From Planctomycetaceae bacterium TMED10 (GTDB taxonomy: Bacteria > Planctomycetota > Planctomycetia > Pirellulales > UBA7805), in NCBI GenBank assembly GCA_002168195.1, contig NHBP01000008.1, positions 87,047-99,741 of the forward strand: 12,695 bases of DNA, in the 5' to 3' direction. Under the pieces are notes generated by a model, which saw only the letters and a program-made list of their open reading frames with translations, had not been told where the DNA came from and searched no databases. A program made the translations under genes and the position numbers. Each line of letters begins with the position of its first letter. Position 1 is the stretch's first letter. This document shows positions 1-6,163 of this stretch, in pieces.

Positions 1-2
1 TA

Positions 3-92
3 ACGATGACCGGGTGGTGCCAGGGGGCGGATTACCGGGTCGGGTTTGGTGAAGTCACTGCCAAACTGTTACCGGCCCGAACGGCTGAATGA
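3..92 (+). CDS. C-terminal end of an unidentified upstream gene (partial)
   Basis: An open frame runs in from the left window edge and ends at TGA 90-92. It contributes about 29 residues, ending in LLPARTAE. The stop overlaps the ATG of the next gene in an ATGA arrangement, which is the usual sign of translationally coupled genes in one operon. The other two forward frames are less convincing: one has a stop at its first codon and is then open to 114, and the other stops at 50-52. The tail is too short for any family to be recognised, so no function is assigned. It could be non-coding, but the exact overlap favours a real gene end. Confidence 0.4.
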   Translation, partial: TMTGWCQGADYRVGFGEVTAKLLPARTAE

Positions 93-2035
93 ATGCGATT
101 CTGTGGAAACCTAGTCCGGCCCGGGTAGCGGGCAGTCAGTTGACCGCGTTTACTTCGTATGTCGAACAAAAGACAGGGGATCGTTTTTCAGATTATCAAA
201 CGCTTTGGGAATGGTCGATTGAAAATCCTGAAACTTTCTGGGCAGCTGTATGGGATTTTTGTAAAGTGCGCGCAAGTTCTTCGTGGGACACTGTCCTCAA
301 AAACCCACAGCAGATGCCGGGATCGAAGTGGTTTTGTGGCGCGACGTTGAACTTCGCGGAAAACCTCTTAGAGCGAGGTGAAGATGAGGCAATTGCGATT
401 CTCTTCCGCAATGAGGTTGGCCAATCCCGTGAAATCTGTCGGGGCGAGTTGCGGTCAGAGGTCGCTCGGATCGCAAGTTGGTTACGCGAGAATGGCATCG
501 GAAGCGGAGATCGGGTGGCCGCATGGATGCCGAATGTGCCCGAAACGGTCGTGATGGTTTTAGCGGCGGCATCGTTGGGGGCGACTTTTTCTTCCTGCTC
601 CCCCGATTTTGGAATTGAAGCTGTTACGGAACGCTTCGGGCAAATAGAACCGTCAGTGCTCCTGGTGACCGACGGCTATGTATACGGCGGAAAACATTTC
701 GATGTTTTACCAAAAGTGCAGAGACTTCTCGAACATTTACCATCTATCCAACACACCCTGGTGGTCCCTTACAGCGGCAATCCCGTTCGTTTGAAAAATA
801 TATCGAACGCGAAATTGTGGGCGGAAGTCGGCTCGGTGCGAATACCGATTGAATATCTTCAACTTCCCTTCGATCATCCTCTCTATATCCTCTACTCATC
901 CGGGACAACTGGGACACCGAAGTGCATTGTCCACGGAGTAGGGGGCACGCTTCTCCAACACCTCAAAGAACATCGTCTGCATACAAATTTGCGGGCCGGA
1001 GATCGATTTTTTTATTTTACAACATGCGGGTGGATGATGTGGAACTGGTTAGTCAGCGGACTGGCGTCTGAGGCAACCATCGTACTTTATGATGGTTCGC
1101 CGATCGAACCGGACGAGAGTACCCTCCTTCGACTGGCTGATGAGTTAGCAATTAATGTGTTCGGTACAAGTGCCAGCTATCTCGCCGCCATTGAGAAACG
1201 AGGTGTGCGTGCGGGATTCAAATATAATCTTGATCCGTTACGAACAATTCTTTCCACCGGGTCACCATTGACCAAAGAAAGTTTTCAATATGTGTATCGG
1301 GACATAAAATCAGACGTTTGTTTATCATCTATTTCCGGTGGTACGGATATTGTCTCTTGTTTTGCACTTGGCAATCCCAACCTGCCTGTCAAAAGCGGCG
1401 AACTTCAATGTTGTGGCCTAGGGATGGCTGTTGATATTTTTGACGAACAAGGAGAGTCTCTTCGGGGAGAAAAAGGGGAACTCGTTTGCACCCGTCCATT
1501 CCCGTCCATGCCACTGGGGTTTTGGCACGATAAAACGGGCGTTCGATACCATAACGCTTATTTTGATCGCTTTAAAAATATCTGGTGCCATGGTGATTTC
1601 GCGCAACGCACACCAGAGGGTGGAATGATCATTTATGGTCGTAGTGATGCGATTTTAAATCCCGGTGGTGTACGCATTGGTACCGCCGAAATTTATGCGC
1701 ACGTCATCCCGATCGAAGAGGTGGTCGATTGTGTCGCGGTAGGACAGGAATGGAAAGGTGATATTCGGATTGTACTTTTCGTTCAATTGCATCAGACAGC
1801 GATCATGGATGCGGCGCTCAAAGAAAAAATAAGGCGGGCAATCCGTGTTGGATCGAGCCCTCGTCATGTACCAGAAGTGATTTTGGCGGTGAATGATATT
1901 CCCAAAACAAGAAGCGGCAAGACTGCGGAACTAGCGGTACGTGACGTGATTCATCAACGGAGAGTGATCAATCAGGATGCCCTGGCCAATCCGGAGTCAC
2001 TCACGAATTTTTACCCACGGAATGAATTAATTTAA
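89..2035 (+). CDS. aacS: acetoacetyl-CoA synthetase (acetoacetate--CoA ligase)
   Basis: This predicted cytosolic ANL-superfamily enzyme of 648 residues activates acetoacetate with ATP and CoA to acetoacetyl-CoA, AMP and PPi. It feeds ketone bodies or PHB-derived acetoacetate back into central metabolism. Visible motifs are: an N-terminal acetyl-CoA-synthetase-like cap (LWKPSP near residue 5 onward); the P-loop YSSGTTGTPK at 269-278; SGGTD at 416-420; HGDFA at 501-505; the hinge region YGRSDAILNPGGVRIGTAEIY around 516-536; and the C-terminal catalytic lysine in RSGKTAE (K611). The length and the long N- and C-terminal extensions fit acetoacetyl-CoA synthetase better than acetyl-CoA synthetase. 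The ATG at 89 overlaps the upstream stop and has no good Shine-Dalgarno, which suggests coupled translation. The family is confident; exact acyl specificity is inferred. Confidence 0.9.
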   Translation: MNAILWKPSPARVAGSQLTAFTSYVEQKTGDRFSDYQTLWEWSIENPETFWAAVWDFCKVRASSSWDTVLKNPQQMPGSKWFCGATLNFAENLLERGEDEAIAILFRNEVGQSREICRGELRSEVARIASWLRENGIGSGDRVAAWMPNVPETVVMVLAAASLGATFSSCSPDFGIEAVTERFGQIEPSVLLVTDGYVYGGKHFDVLPKVQRLLEHLPSIQHTLVVPYSGNPVRLKNISNAKLWAEVGSVRIPIEYLQLPFDHPLYILYSSGTTGTPKCIVHGVGGTLLQHLKEHRLHTNLRAGDRFFYFTTCGWMMWNWLVSGLASEATIVLYDGSPIEPDESTLLRLADELAINVFGTSASYLAAIEKRGVRAGFKYNLDPLRTILSTGSPLTKESFQYVYRDIKSDVCLSSISGGTDIVSCFALGNPNLPVKSGELQCCGLGMAVDIFDEQGESLRGEKGELVCTRPFPSMPLGFWHDKTGVRYHNAYFDRFKNIWCHGDFAQRTPEGGMIIYGRSDAILNPGGVRIGTAEIYAHVIPIEEVVDCVAVGQEWKGDIRIVLFVQLHQTAIMDAALKEKIRRAIRVGSSPRHVPEVILAVNDIPKTRSGKTAELAVRDVIHQRRVINQDALANPESLTNFYPRNELI

Positions 2036-2050
2036 AAGGCTCGATAACCG
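2034..2050 (-). terminator. weak intrinsic terminator candidate after tRNA-Pro
   Basis: Read on the minus strand just past the tRNA 3' end, GGTT-ATCG-AGCC can form a 4-bp stem with one G-U pair. It is followed at once by TTTT. The stem is short, so this is a tentative call. Nothing better is seen between the tRNA and the convergent synthetase stop codon. Confidence 0.25.
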
Positions 2051-2057
2051 TATGAAG

Positions 2058-2132
2058 TCGGGCTGATAGGATTTGAACCTACGACCTCTGCGTCCCGAAC
2101 GCAGCGCTCTAGCCAAGCTGAGCTACAGCCCG
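2058..2132 (-). tRNA. tRNA-Pro (anticodon CGG)
   Basis: The minus strand folds into a complete 75-nt cloverleaf. The acceptor stem is CGGGCTG/CAGCCCG with discriminator A. The D stem is GCTC/GAGC. The anticodon stem is CTGCG/CGCAG around the loop TTCGGGA, giving anticodon CGG, which reads CCG codons. The variable region has 5 nt. The T stem is GTAGG/CCTAT with loop TTCGAAT. A C1-G72 pair with A73 is the normal identity signature of bacterial tRNA-Pro. The 3' CCA is not encoded and must be added afterwards. The gene lies 82 nt downstream of the membrane-protein gene. A TTGACC hexamer at 2185-2190 on the same strand could belong to its own promoter, but no clear -10 accompanies it. Confidence 0.96.
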
Positions 2133-2214
2133 ATCTGCTCTTCGCAGAGTGGTTATTTTAAACCGCTACATACGACCGGCAAAGGGTCAAGGGAATGAAA
2201 CTCGAAATCGATTT

Positions 2215-3468
2215 CTAGTTCTCGCCCTGCCCCTCTGTCTCCGTTTTTTGGACATCCGCTCCGGATAACACAGGTAGACCATGTTCAGCCTCTTCGTCGA
2301 GTTGGACCTCGTCAAGTTCTACCCCGTCCACCTGCCGCCGCAACAACAAATATACAGCCGTCATCCCGCTAAAAAGAAAACCTATCGCAAACGCCGTGGT
2401 GAGGGTGCGCAAAAATCCCTGCCAAAGCCGAATAAGGTTACAGCCCCAACCAGCGACACCTTCTTGAATATCTCCGTAAAACAATTGGATCGATCGCTCT
2501 GACGATAATCCCCAATCGAATGACCAATGTGTCGAATAGACAAGGATATCAATAATGCCGTGGATCATCACCCAACCAATGGATCCGATAATCGTGGCCA
2601 GGATTGTGTAGAAAAGATAGTGGAAAGGTCTTTGAAATACATAGGCATAACTTCGACTGATGGCGTCAAAGGCATCTGTTCCTTCCGTACTGATTGTGGA
2701 ATACATCATGGGCCATCCAAAAATCAAACCGATAAGCAGAATCGCCATCACAAAGCCAATGCAGAGGACTAACGGCCAAAGAACACCGGCAATCAAGACA
2801 CCAAAGTCAAAATTTGAGACCAAACCGAGTAATGCGATCGGTACGCCTAAGCCAAAAATACCCAATAGCGGAATGAGCGGTGCCGACATATAAGAACAGC
2901 ATCTTTGCCGCGCGAATCTTCCCGCCTTTTTAAAACTGACCATTTCATCCTGTGTCAGTTTTACGGCCACGATGCGCGTAATCATTGCGCCAAAATATCC
3001 CCAGATAACCAACGCCCAGGCACAGCAAACCAAAGCATAGGCTAAACCTCGATAGGTAAGGTCTTGTCGAAAGAGCATTTGAAACGGAAGAGTTAACTCG
3101 GTCACTGTTACCGCAGCCGTCCCAATAATAGGGCCGATATAGGGCAAACCACTTAGTGATGCTAGCACTCCTTGATCACCAAAACTTCGATAGGACAATT
3201 CCCACGGCCATGGCGGCACCGTGCCGTCATGGCGGGCACCCAACTGCATGAGTACGGGGTCGGCCAGAACTTGAACCCCTGTTTCATCAGGAGCATATGC
3301 CACAAAATCCCAACAGAGTCGCCAACCGGCGACCATGCCGACGAGTCCCAACGCAGCAAGCAGGAGTAAGCGAAATCCAATTGCTACACGGACCGAACGG
3401 AATAGAATAAGCCAGGGAAAAATCTCCTGCCAATCGCGGACTGGTTTTGCTTCCGAATTTGCTGCCAT
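2215..3468 (-). CDS. polytopic inner-membrane protein of unknown function
   Basis: This 417-residue protein has about seven hydrophobic segments, near residues 31-53, 106-131, 141-166, 195-217, 222-250, 284-311 and 353-376. A periplasmic-type loop (about 54-105) follows the first segment. The C-terminal tail (377-417) is hydrophilic and strongly acidic. The most family-like stretch is the soluble piece around 257-283, with GTDAFDAISRSYAYVFQRP. Similar D-A-x-S-R-S-Y-x-Y-x-x-x-R-P stretches occur in uncharacterised planctomycete membrane proteins (from memory, not searched). No transporter, protease or enzyme signature is visible, so no function is given. The ATG has a good Shine-Dalgarno, GGGAGG, at 3479-3484 with 10-nt spacing. 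It follows yacG on the same strand after 145 bp containing its own probable promoter and a hairpin, so it may be a separate transcription unit. Confidence 0.85.
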   Translation of the reverse strand: MAANSEAKPVRDWQEIFPWLILFRSVRVAIGFRLLLLAALGLVGMVAGWRLCWDFVAYAPDETGVQVLADPVLMQLGARHDGTVPPWPWELSYRSFGDQGVLASLSGLPYIGPIIGTAAVTVTELTLPFQMLFRQDLTYRGLAYALVCCAWALVIWGYFGAMITRIVAVKLTQDEMVSFKKAGRFARQRCCSYMSAPLIPLLGIFGLGVPIALLGLVSNFDFGVLIAGVLWPLVLCIGFVMAILLIGLIFGWPMMYSTISTEGTDAFDAISRSYAYVFQRPFHYLFYTILATIIGSIGWVMIHGIIDILVYSTHWSFDWGLSSERSIQLFYGDIQEGVAGWGCNLIRLWQGFLRTLTTAFAIGFLFSGMTAVYLLLRRQVDGVELDEVQLDEEAEHGLPVLSGADVQKTETEGQGEN

Positions 3469-3517
3469 TTTCGGACAACCTCCCTGCTATGCACTGGATA
3501 CTGTGTAGATGCTTACC

Positions 3518-3545
3518 AGTGGTCCGCAATCTCACGGGGACCACT
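3518..3545 (-). repeat. perfect 8-bp inverted repeat (hairpin) upstream of the membrane-protein gene
   Basis: AGTGGTCC at 3518-3525 and GGACCACT at 3538-3545 are exact reverse complements separated by 12 nt. No T-run follows on either strand, so it does not look like an intrinsic terminator. If the promoter proposed at 3554-3583 is right, the hairpin would start within a few nucleotides of the transcript's 5' end. It could protect the mRNA there or serve as an operator. Confidence 0.5.
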
Positions 3546-3553
3546 CGAACGCA

Positions 3554-3583
3554 ATTATGACCAATCTGGGCATCTGGATGCAA
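3554..3583 (-). promoter_or_regulatory. candidate sigma-70-type promoter for the membrane-protein gene
   Basis: On the minus strand TTGCAT (3583-3578) and CATAAT (3559-3554) are separated by 18 nt. The -35 matches 4 of 6 consensus bases and the -10 matches 5 of 6. The predicted start near 3547 would give a leader of about 80 nt containing the 3518-3545 hairpin and a strong ribosome-binding site. Planctomycete promoters are poorly defined, so this is pattern matching only. Confidence 0.35.
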
Positions 3584-3613
3584 GCAGAAAACAATTCTCA
3601 CCTGCTGCGGGAA

Positions 3614-3790
3614 TTATCCGCAATTCGGGTCATCCAGCCCTTCCGGTTCCGCCTCATTCGGTAAGCTGTAATCTTCTTTAAACCATCGCCCGAGATCAAT
3701 TTGCCGACAGCGGTCACTACAAAAAGGTAGTGTTACTGAAAGATCAGCCTCAAAAGCACTTTCACATATAGGGCAAAGAAGATTAGACAT
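3614..3790 (-). CDS. yacG: YacG-type zinc-binding protein (DNA gyrase inhibitor family)
   Basis: A 58-residue reading frame begins at ATG 3790 and ends at TAA 3614-3616. It carries the YacG pattern C6-x2-C9 ... C24-x3-C28 (CPIC and PFCSDRC), followed by the hallmark IDLGRWFKEDY at about 31-41 and an acidic tail rich in Glu and Asp. The four cysteines bind one zinc ion. In E. coli the family member binds GyrB and inhibits DNA gyrase; in this organism that role is inferred by family only. Length matches the usual 55-70 residues. The start is chosen because MSNLLCPIC aligns with the family N-terminus. The nearest Shine-Dalgarno-like AAGGTG is rather far away (14 nt). A CTG in the same frame, 10 codons upstream, has AGGAG 4 nt before it and is a less likely alternative. 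The gene follows the FmdB-type gene by 76 bp. Confidence 0.88.
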   Translation of the reverse strand: MSNLLCPICESAFEADLSVTLPFCSDRCRQIDLGRWFKEDYSLPNEAEPEGLDDPNCG

Positions 3791-3866
3791 CGATCTATTT
3801 TGAACACCTTGAATCGGCAGATATCTCCTGAGTTTAAGTTTTTAAAATAGGCGCTGCCAAAGCTAC

Positions 3867-4178
3867 TCAACTCGTTTTTTTGTCTCCCGCTGAGCCACCT
3901 TTTTTTCCTTTGGTTTTGGAGCCCGACTTTTTATTATCAGTCGATTTTTTTTCTTTATCCTTCTTGGCGGCAGCGGCGCCTTTTTTATAAGACTCGCTGC
4001 GATAATCAGTCTCGTAGAATCCAGACCCTTTAAACACGATCGCGGCACCTGTACCAAACAGCCGCCGTAATTTTAGTTTTTTGCACTCCGGACACTTCTT
4101 CTTGACACCCTCCGTAATCGCTTGAAACAATTCAAACGCGTGTCCGCAAGCTTCGCACTCATAGTCGTATGTCGGCAT
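3867..4178 (-). CDS. FmdB-family putative zinc-ribbon protein with lysine-rich tail
   Basis: This 103-residue protein begins MPTYDYECEACGHAFE, the signature of the FmdB/CxxC_CxxC_SSSS family. One zinc ribbon is formed by C8/C11 and C29/C32. The segment LRRLFGTGAAIVFKGSGFYETDY (about 38-59) is also typical; the family name comes from a putative regulator of formamidase, but the biochemical role is not established. From about residue 65 to the end the chain is low-complexity and rich in Lys, Ser and Gly, probably disordered and able to bind nucleic acid or acidic proteins (inference). The ATG is preceded by GAGGAAA at a suitable distance. It begins only 26 nt after the grpE stop on the same strand, so the two are very probably cotranscribed. 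Confidence 0.88.
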   Translation of the reverse strand: MPTYDYECEACGHAFELFQAITEGVKKKCPECKKLKLRRLFGTGAAIVFKGSGFYETDYRSESYKKGAAAAKKDKEKKSTDNKKSGSKTKGKKGGSAGDKKTS

Positions 4179-4204
4179 AACAATTTTTCCTCATGCTCGC
4201 GAAG

Positions 4205-4786
4205 TCACTCCGGAGAGGGACCGGTAGAGACTATTACTTGGCTAGGACGCACAACACGATCATGTAATTGGTATCCCCCCGCAATCTGCATCACAATTTT
4301 CCCTGCTTCATACTCATCGCTCGGAGCCTGCGACACCGCTTCATGAAGATTCGGGTCAAATATTTTTCCCAGGGCCTCGATAGAGCGACAATCATGTTGA
4401 ATGAGAATGGATTGAAGTTGTTGCGCAACAAGCTTGAAACCCTCTAATAGGGATTCCGTTCCTTGATGCTTTTCAGCGGCTTCAATGGCTCGCTGAATAT
4501 TATCGAGAAGGGGCAGCAAATCCCGCAATAAAGGCATAAGCGCGTAACGGCTTTCCTGTTGCTGTTCTCGTTGCACGCGCTTGCGATAATTATCCAGATC
4601 TGCTTGTGCCCGAAGCGCCCGGTTGTTTGCATCCAGGAGTTCCAGTTGCCTCCGCTCTGCATCCGATAGCGTAAGGGTGGCCTCTGGATCGATTTCCGGT
4701 GAGACATCATCCTTACGCTGATGCAAAGGGGCATCTTTGTCGACTTCTTTGTCGACTTCTAAGTTATCATCACGAGCATCACTCAC
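4205..4786 (-). CDS. grpE: GrpE, nucleotide exchange factor for DnaK
   Basis: GrpE is a cytosolic dimer that releases ADP from DnaK and can act as a thermosensor in the DnaK-DnaJ-GrpE folding cycle. The 193-residue product has an acidic, probably disordered N-terminus (1-40, with the short repeat EVDKEVDKD). A long coiled-coil helix spans about 41-80, followed by the four-helix-bundle region. The C-terminal beta domain ends with the family signature GGYQLHDRVVRPSQVIVS at about 170-187; FDPNLHEAV at 143-151 is also characteristic. The start is a GTG. The nearby ATG at 4791 is out of frame and hits a stop after two codons, and GTG is the only start-type codon before the upstream in-frame stop. 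An AGGGG about 8 nt upstream is a weak ribosome-binding site. It lies 57 bp after dnaJ, and dnaK is not in this window. Confidence 0.95.
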   Translation of the reverse strand: MSDARDDNLEVDKEVDKDAPLHQRKDDVSPEIDPEATLTLSDAERRQLELLDANNRALRAQADLDNYRKRVQREQQQESRYALMPLLRDLLPLLDNIQRAIEAAEKHQGTESLLEGFKLVAQQLQSILIQHDCRSIEALGKIFDPNLHEAVSQAPSDEYEAGKIVMQIAGGYQLHDRVVRPSQVIVSTGPSPE

Positions 4787-4812
4787 AACATAAACCCCTA
4801 TTACCGTTTAAC

Positions 4813-4845
4813 GAGACGACATCATATTAGGAATATAATCGTCTC
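4813..4845 (-). repeat. nested inverted repeat at the dnaJ/grpE junction
   Basis: An outer stem GAGACGA (4813-4819)/TCGTCTC (4839-4845) encloses a short inner stem ATATT (4824-4828)/AATAT (4832-4836) with an AGG loop. The outer arm overlaps the dnaJ TGA (4844-4846). No U-run follows on the minus strand. This fits an intercistronic processing, stabilising or attenuating hairpin better than an intrinsic terminator. The role is inferred; the symmetry is directly visible. Confidence 0.5.
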
Positions 4846-5971
4846 AGGACGATTGATCTTGATTTACAAAGTAACCTTTCAATGTGTCTAAAAAACTTTT
4901 GCGGTGAGGAGTCACGTGAGAAAGTTCTAACTCGGCCAACTTTCGGATTGCCTGTTCCTGCTCATCCGACAATTTTTTCGGAACATCGATATCAATTTGG
5001 ATATGCAGATCTCCCGCCCGACGCCCCCTGGGATCAGGCATCCCCCGGCGTGAAAGTTTTATAACACTACCCGCCCGGATACCGCTTTTGATTTCAATCG
5101 ATTCGGGACCATCCAGTGTGGGAATCTCAACCGTGCCCCCTAAAACCGCCTGTGAGTACGTAATGGGAACTTTGCAAATGAGGTGATTGCCCTGGCGCGT
5201 GAAAAGCGGGTGTTCTTCAACGTGTACCAAGCAATAAAGATCACCCGGAGGACCGCCATTGGAACTCGGATGTCCTTGTCCCGTTAAGCGGATTTGCATT
5301 TGATCATCGATGCCCCCCGGAACTGCAACATCACACGTCACCGCTTCTTCCTGATAACCGTCGCCGCGACAATTGTCACACTTTTCACGAATCGTCGAAC
5401 CCGCTCCATGACATGAAGGACACGTCGTTTGCATGCGCAGAATTCCACTCGACTGGATCACTTGTCCATGTCCACCACAGTATGGACATGACTCCAGTGC
5501 CGTACCGCCTGCCGCACCATTACCATCGCAATCTTCACAGCGTTGGTGTCGAGAAAAAGAAACCTGTTTTTTTATCCCTCGGGCAGCCGCAAACAGGTCA
5601 ATCGACAAATCGCATTCGATATCCGCTCCACGTCGCGTACGCCGACCGCGACTTCCGCCGCCAAAAATACCGCCACCAAACATATCACCGAACGCTTCAA
5701 AAATATCACTGAGATCATGGAACTGTTGGCCGGAGCCCTCAAGCCCTGCGTGCCCATATCGATCATAGCGGGACCTTTTATCTGCATCGCTTAAAACCTC
5801 AAAGGCTTCAGCGGCCTCTTTGAAGCGACCAATTGCTGTTTCATCCTCAGGGTTTTTATCAGGGTGATACTGAATGGCCATCTTGCGATAAGCCACTGAA
5901 ATTTCATCCGTGGAAGCGGTCTGCGTGACACTCAGCACTTCGTAATAACAGCGTTTTTCAGTCATGCTCAT
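4844..5971 (-). CDS. dnaJ: DnaJ (Hsp40), co-chaperone of DnaK
   Basis: This 375-residue type I (class A) J-protein delivers unfolded clients to DnaK and stimulates its ATPase through the J-domain. The J-domain covers about 7-72, with the essential HPD at 36-38. A Gly/Phe-rich linker follows (94-107). The zinc-finger region has four CxxCxGxG-type motifs: C145/C148, C162/C165, C184/C187 and C198/C201. The client-binding C-terminal beta domains run from about 210 to 335, and a short dimerisation tail closes the protein. Length is normal for full-length DnaJ. ATG 5971 is used; a second ATG two codons in (5965) is possible. There is no recognisable Shine-Dalgarno. Instead a TATAAT lies six bases before the ATG, so the message may be leaderless. 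It heads a probable dnaJ-grpE-fmdB unit, separated from groEL by 192 bp with a strong hairpin. Confidence 0.96.
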   Translation of the reverse strand: MSMTEKRCYYEVLSVTQTASTDEISVAYRKMAIQYHPDKNPEDETAIGRFKEAAEAFEVLSDADKRSRYDRYGHAGLEGSGQQFHDLSDIFEAFGDMFGGGIFGGGSRGRRTRRGADIECDLSIDLFAAARGIKKQVSFSRHQRCEDCDGNGAAGGTALESCPYCGGHGQVIQSSGILRMQTTCPSCHGAGSTIREKCDNCRGDGYQEEAVTCDVAVPGGIDDQMQIRLTGQGHPSSNGGPPGDLYCLVHVEEHPLFTRQGNHLICKVPITYSQAVLGGTVEIPTLDGPESIEIKSGIRAGSVIKLSRRGMPDPRGRRAGDLHIQIDIDVPKKLSDEQEQAIRKLAELELSHVTPHRKSFLDTLKGYFVNQDQSS

Positions 5972-5977
5972 ATTAAA

Positions 5978-5983
5978 ATTATA
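5978..5983 (-). promoter_or_regulatory. TATAAT -10 box immediately before dnaJ ATG
   Basis: On the minus strand a perfect TATAAT (5983-5978) is followed by six bases and then the dnaJ ATG at 5971. Normal -10 to start-site spacing would put the first transcribed base at or near the A of ATG. No good -35 hexamer lies 16-18 nt upstream. That weakens the call, unless an alternative sigma factor or an activator is used. Confidence 0.35.
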
Positions 5984-6066
5984 GGCGGTTCTATAAATCC
6001 GGTCCTATCCCAATTAAGGGTGGCTTTCCTCGACAACAGTATCGAACCGATCCCAACACCTATGAA

Positions 6067-6100
6067 CAGAGCCACTTCCAAAAACCTAGAAGTGGCTCTG
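6067..6100 (-). terminator. 12-bp perfect hairpin between groEL and dnaJ, possible terminator
   Basis: CAGAGCCACTTC (6067-6078) and GAAGTGGCTCTG (6089-6100) are exact complements around a 10-nt loop. It lies 64-97 bp past the groEL stop on the minus strand. It is the strongest stem in the window and is placed where the groEL transcript should end. The downstream sequence lacks the usual U-tract (TTCATAGG), so it could be a U-poor terminator, a 3'-end stabiliser or a processing site. A second small palindrome, ATCTGAAATCAGAT, lies beside it at 6101-6114. Confidence 0.45.
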
Positions 6101-6163
6101 ATCTGAAATCAGATAACATGGACGAGAACTAATTGTATAACTGCATTGAAATCAGAACACACA

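Noticed and set aside
196..572. Minus-strand open frames inside the acetoacetyl-CoA synthetase gene
   Set aside because: They are antisense to well-conserved coding sequence and show no recognisable protein features.
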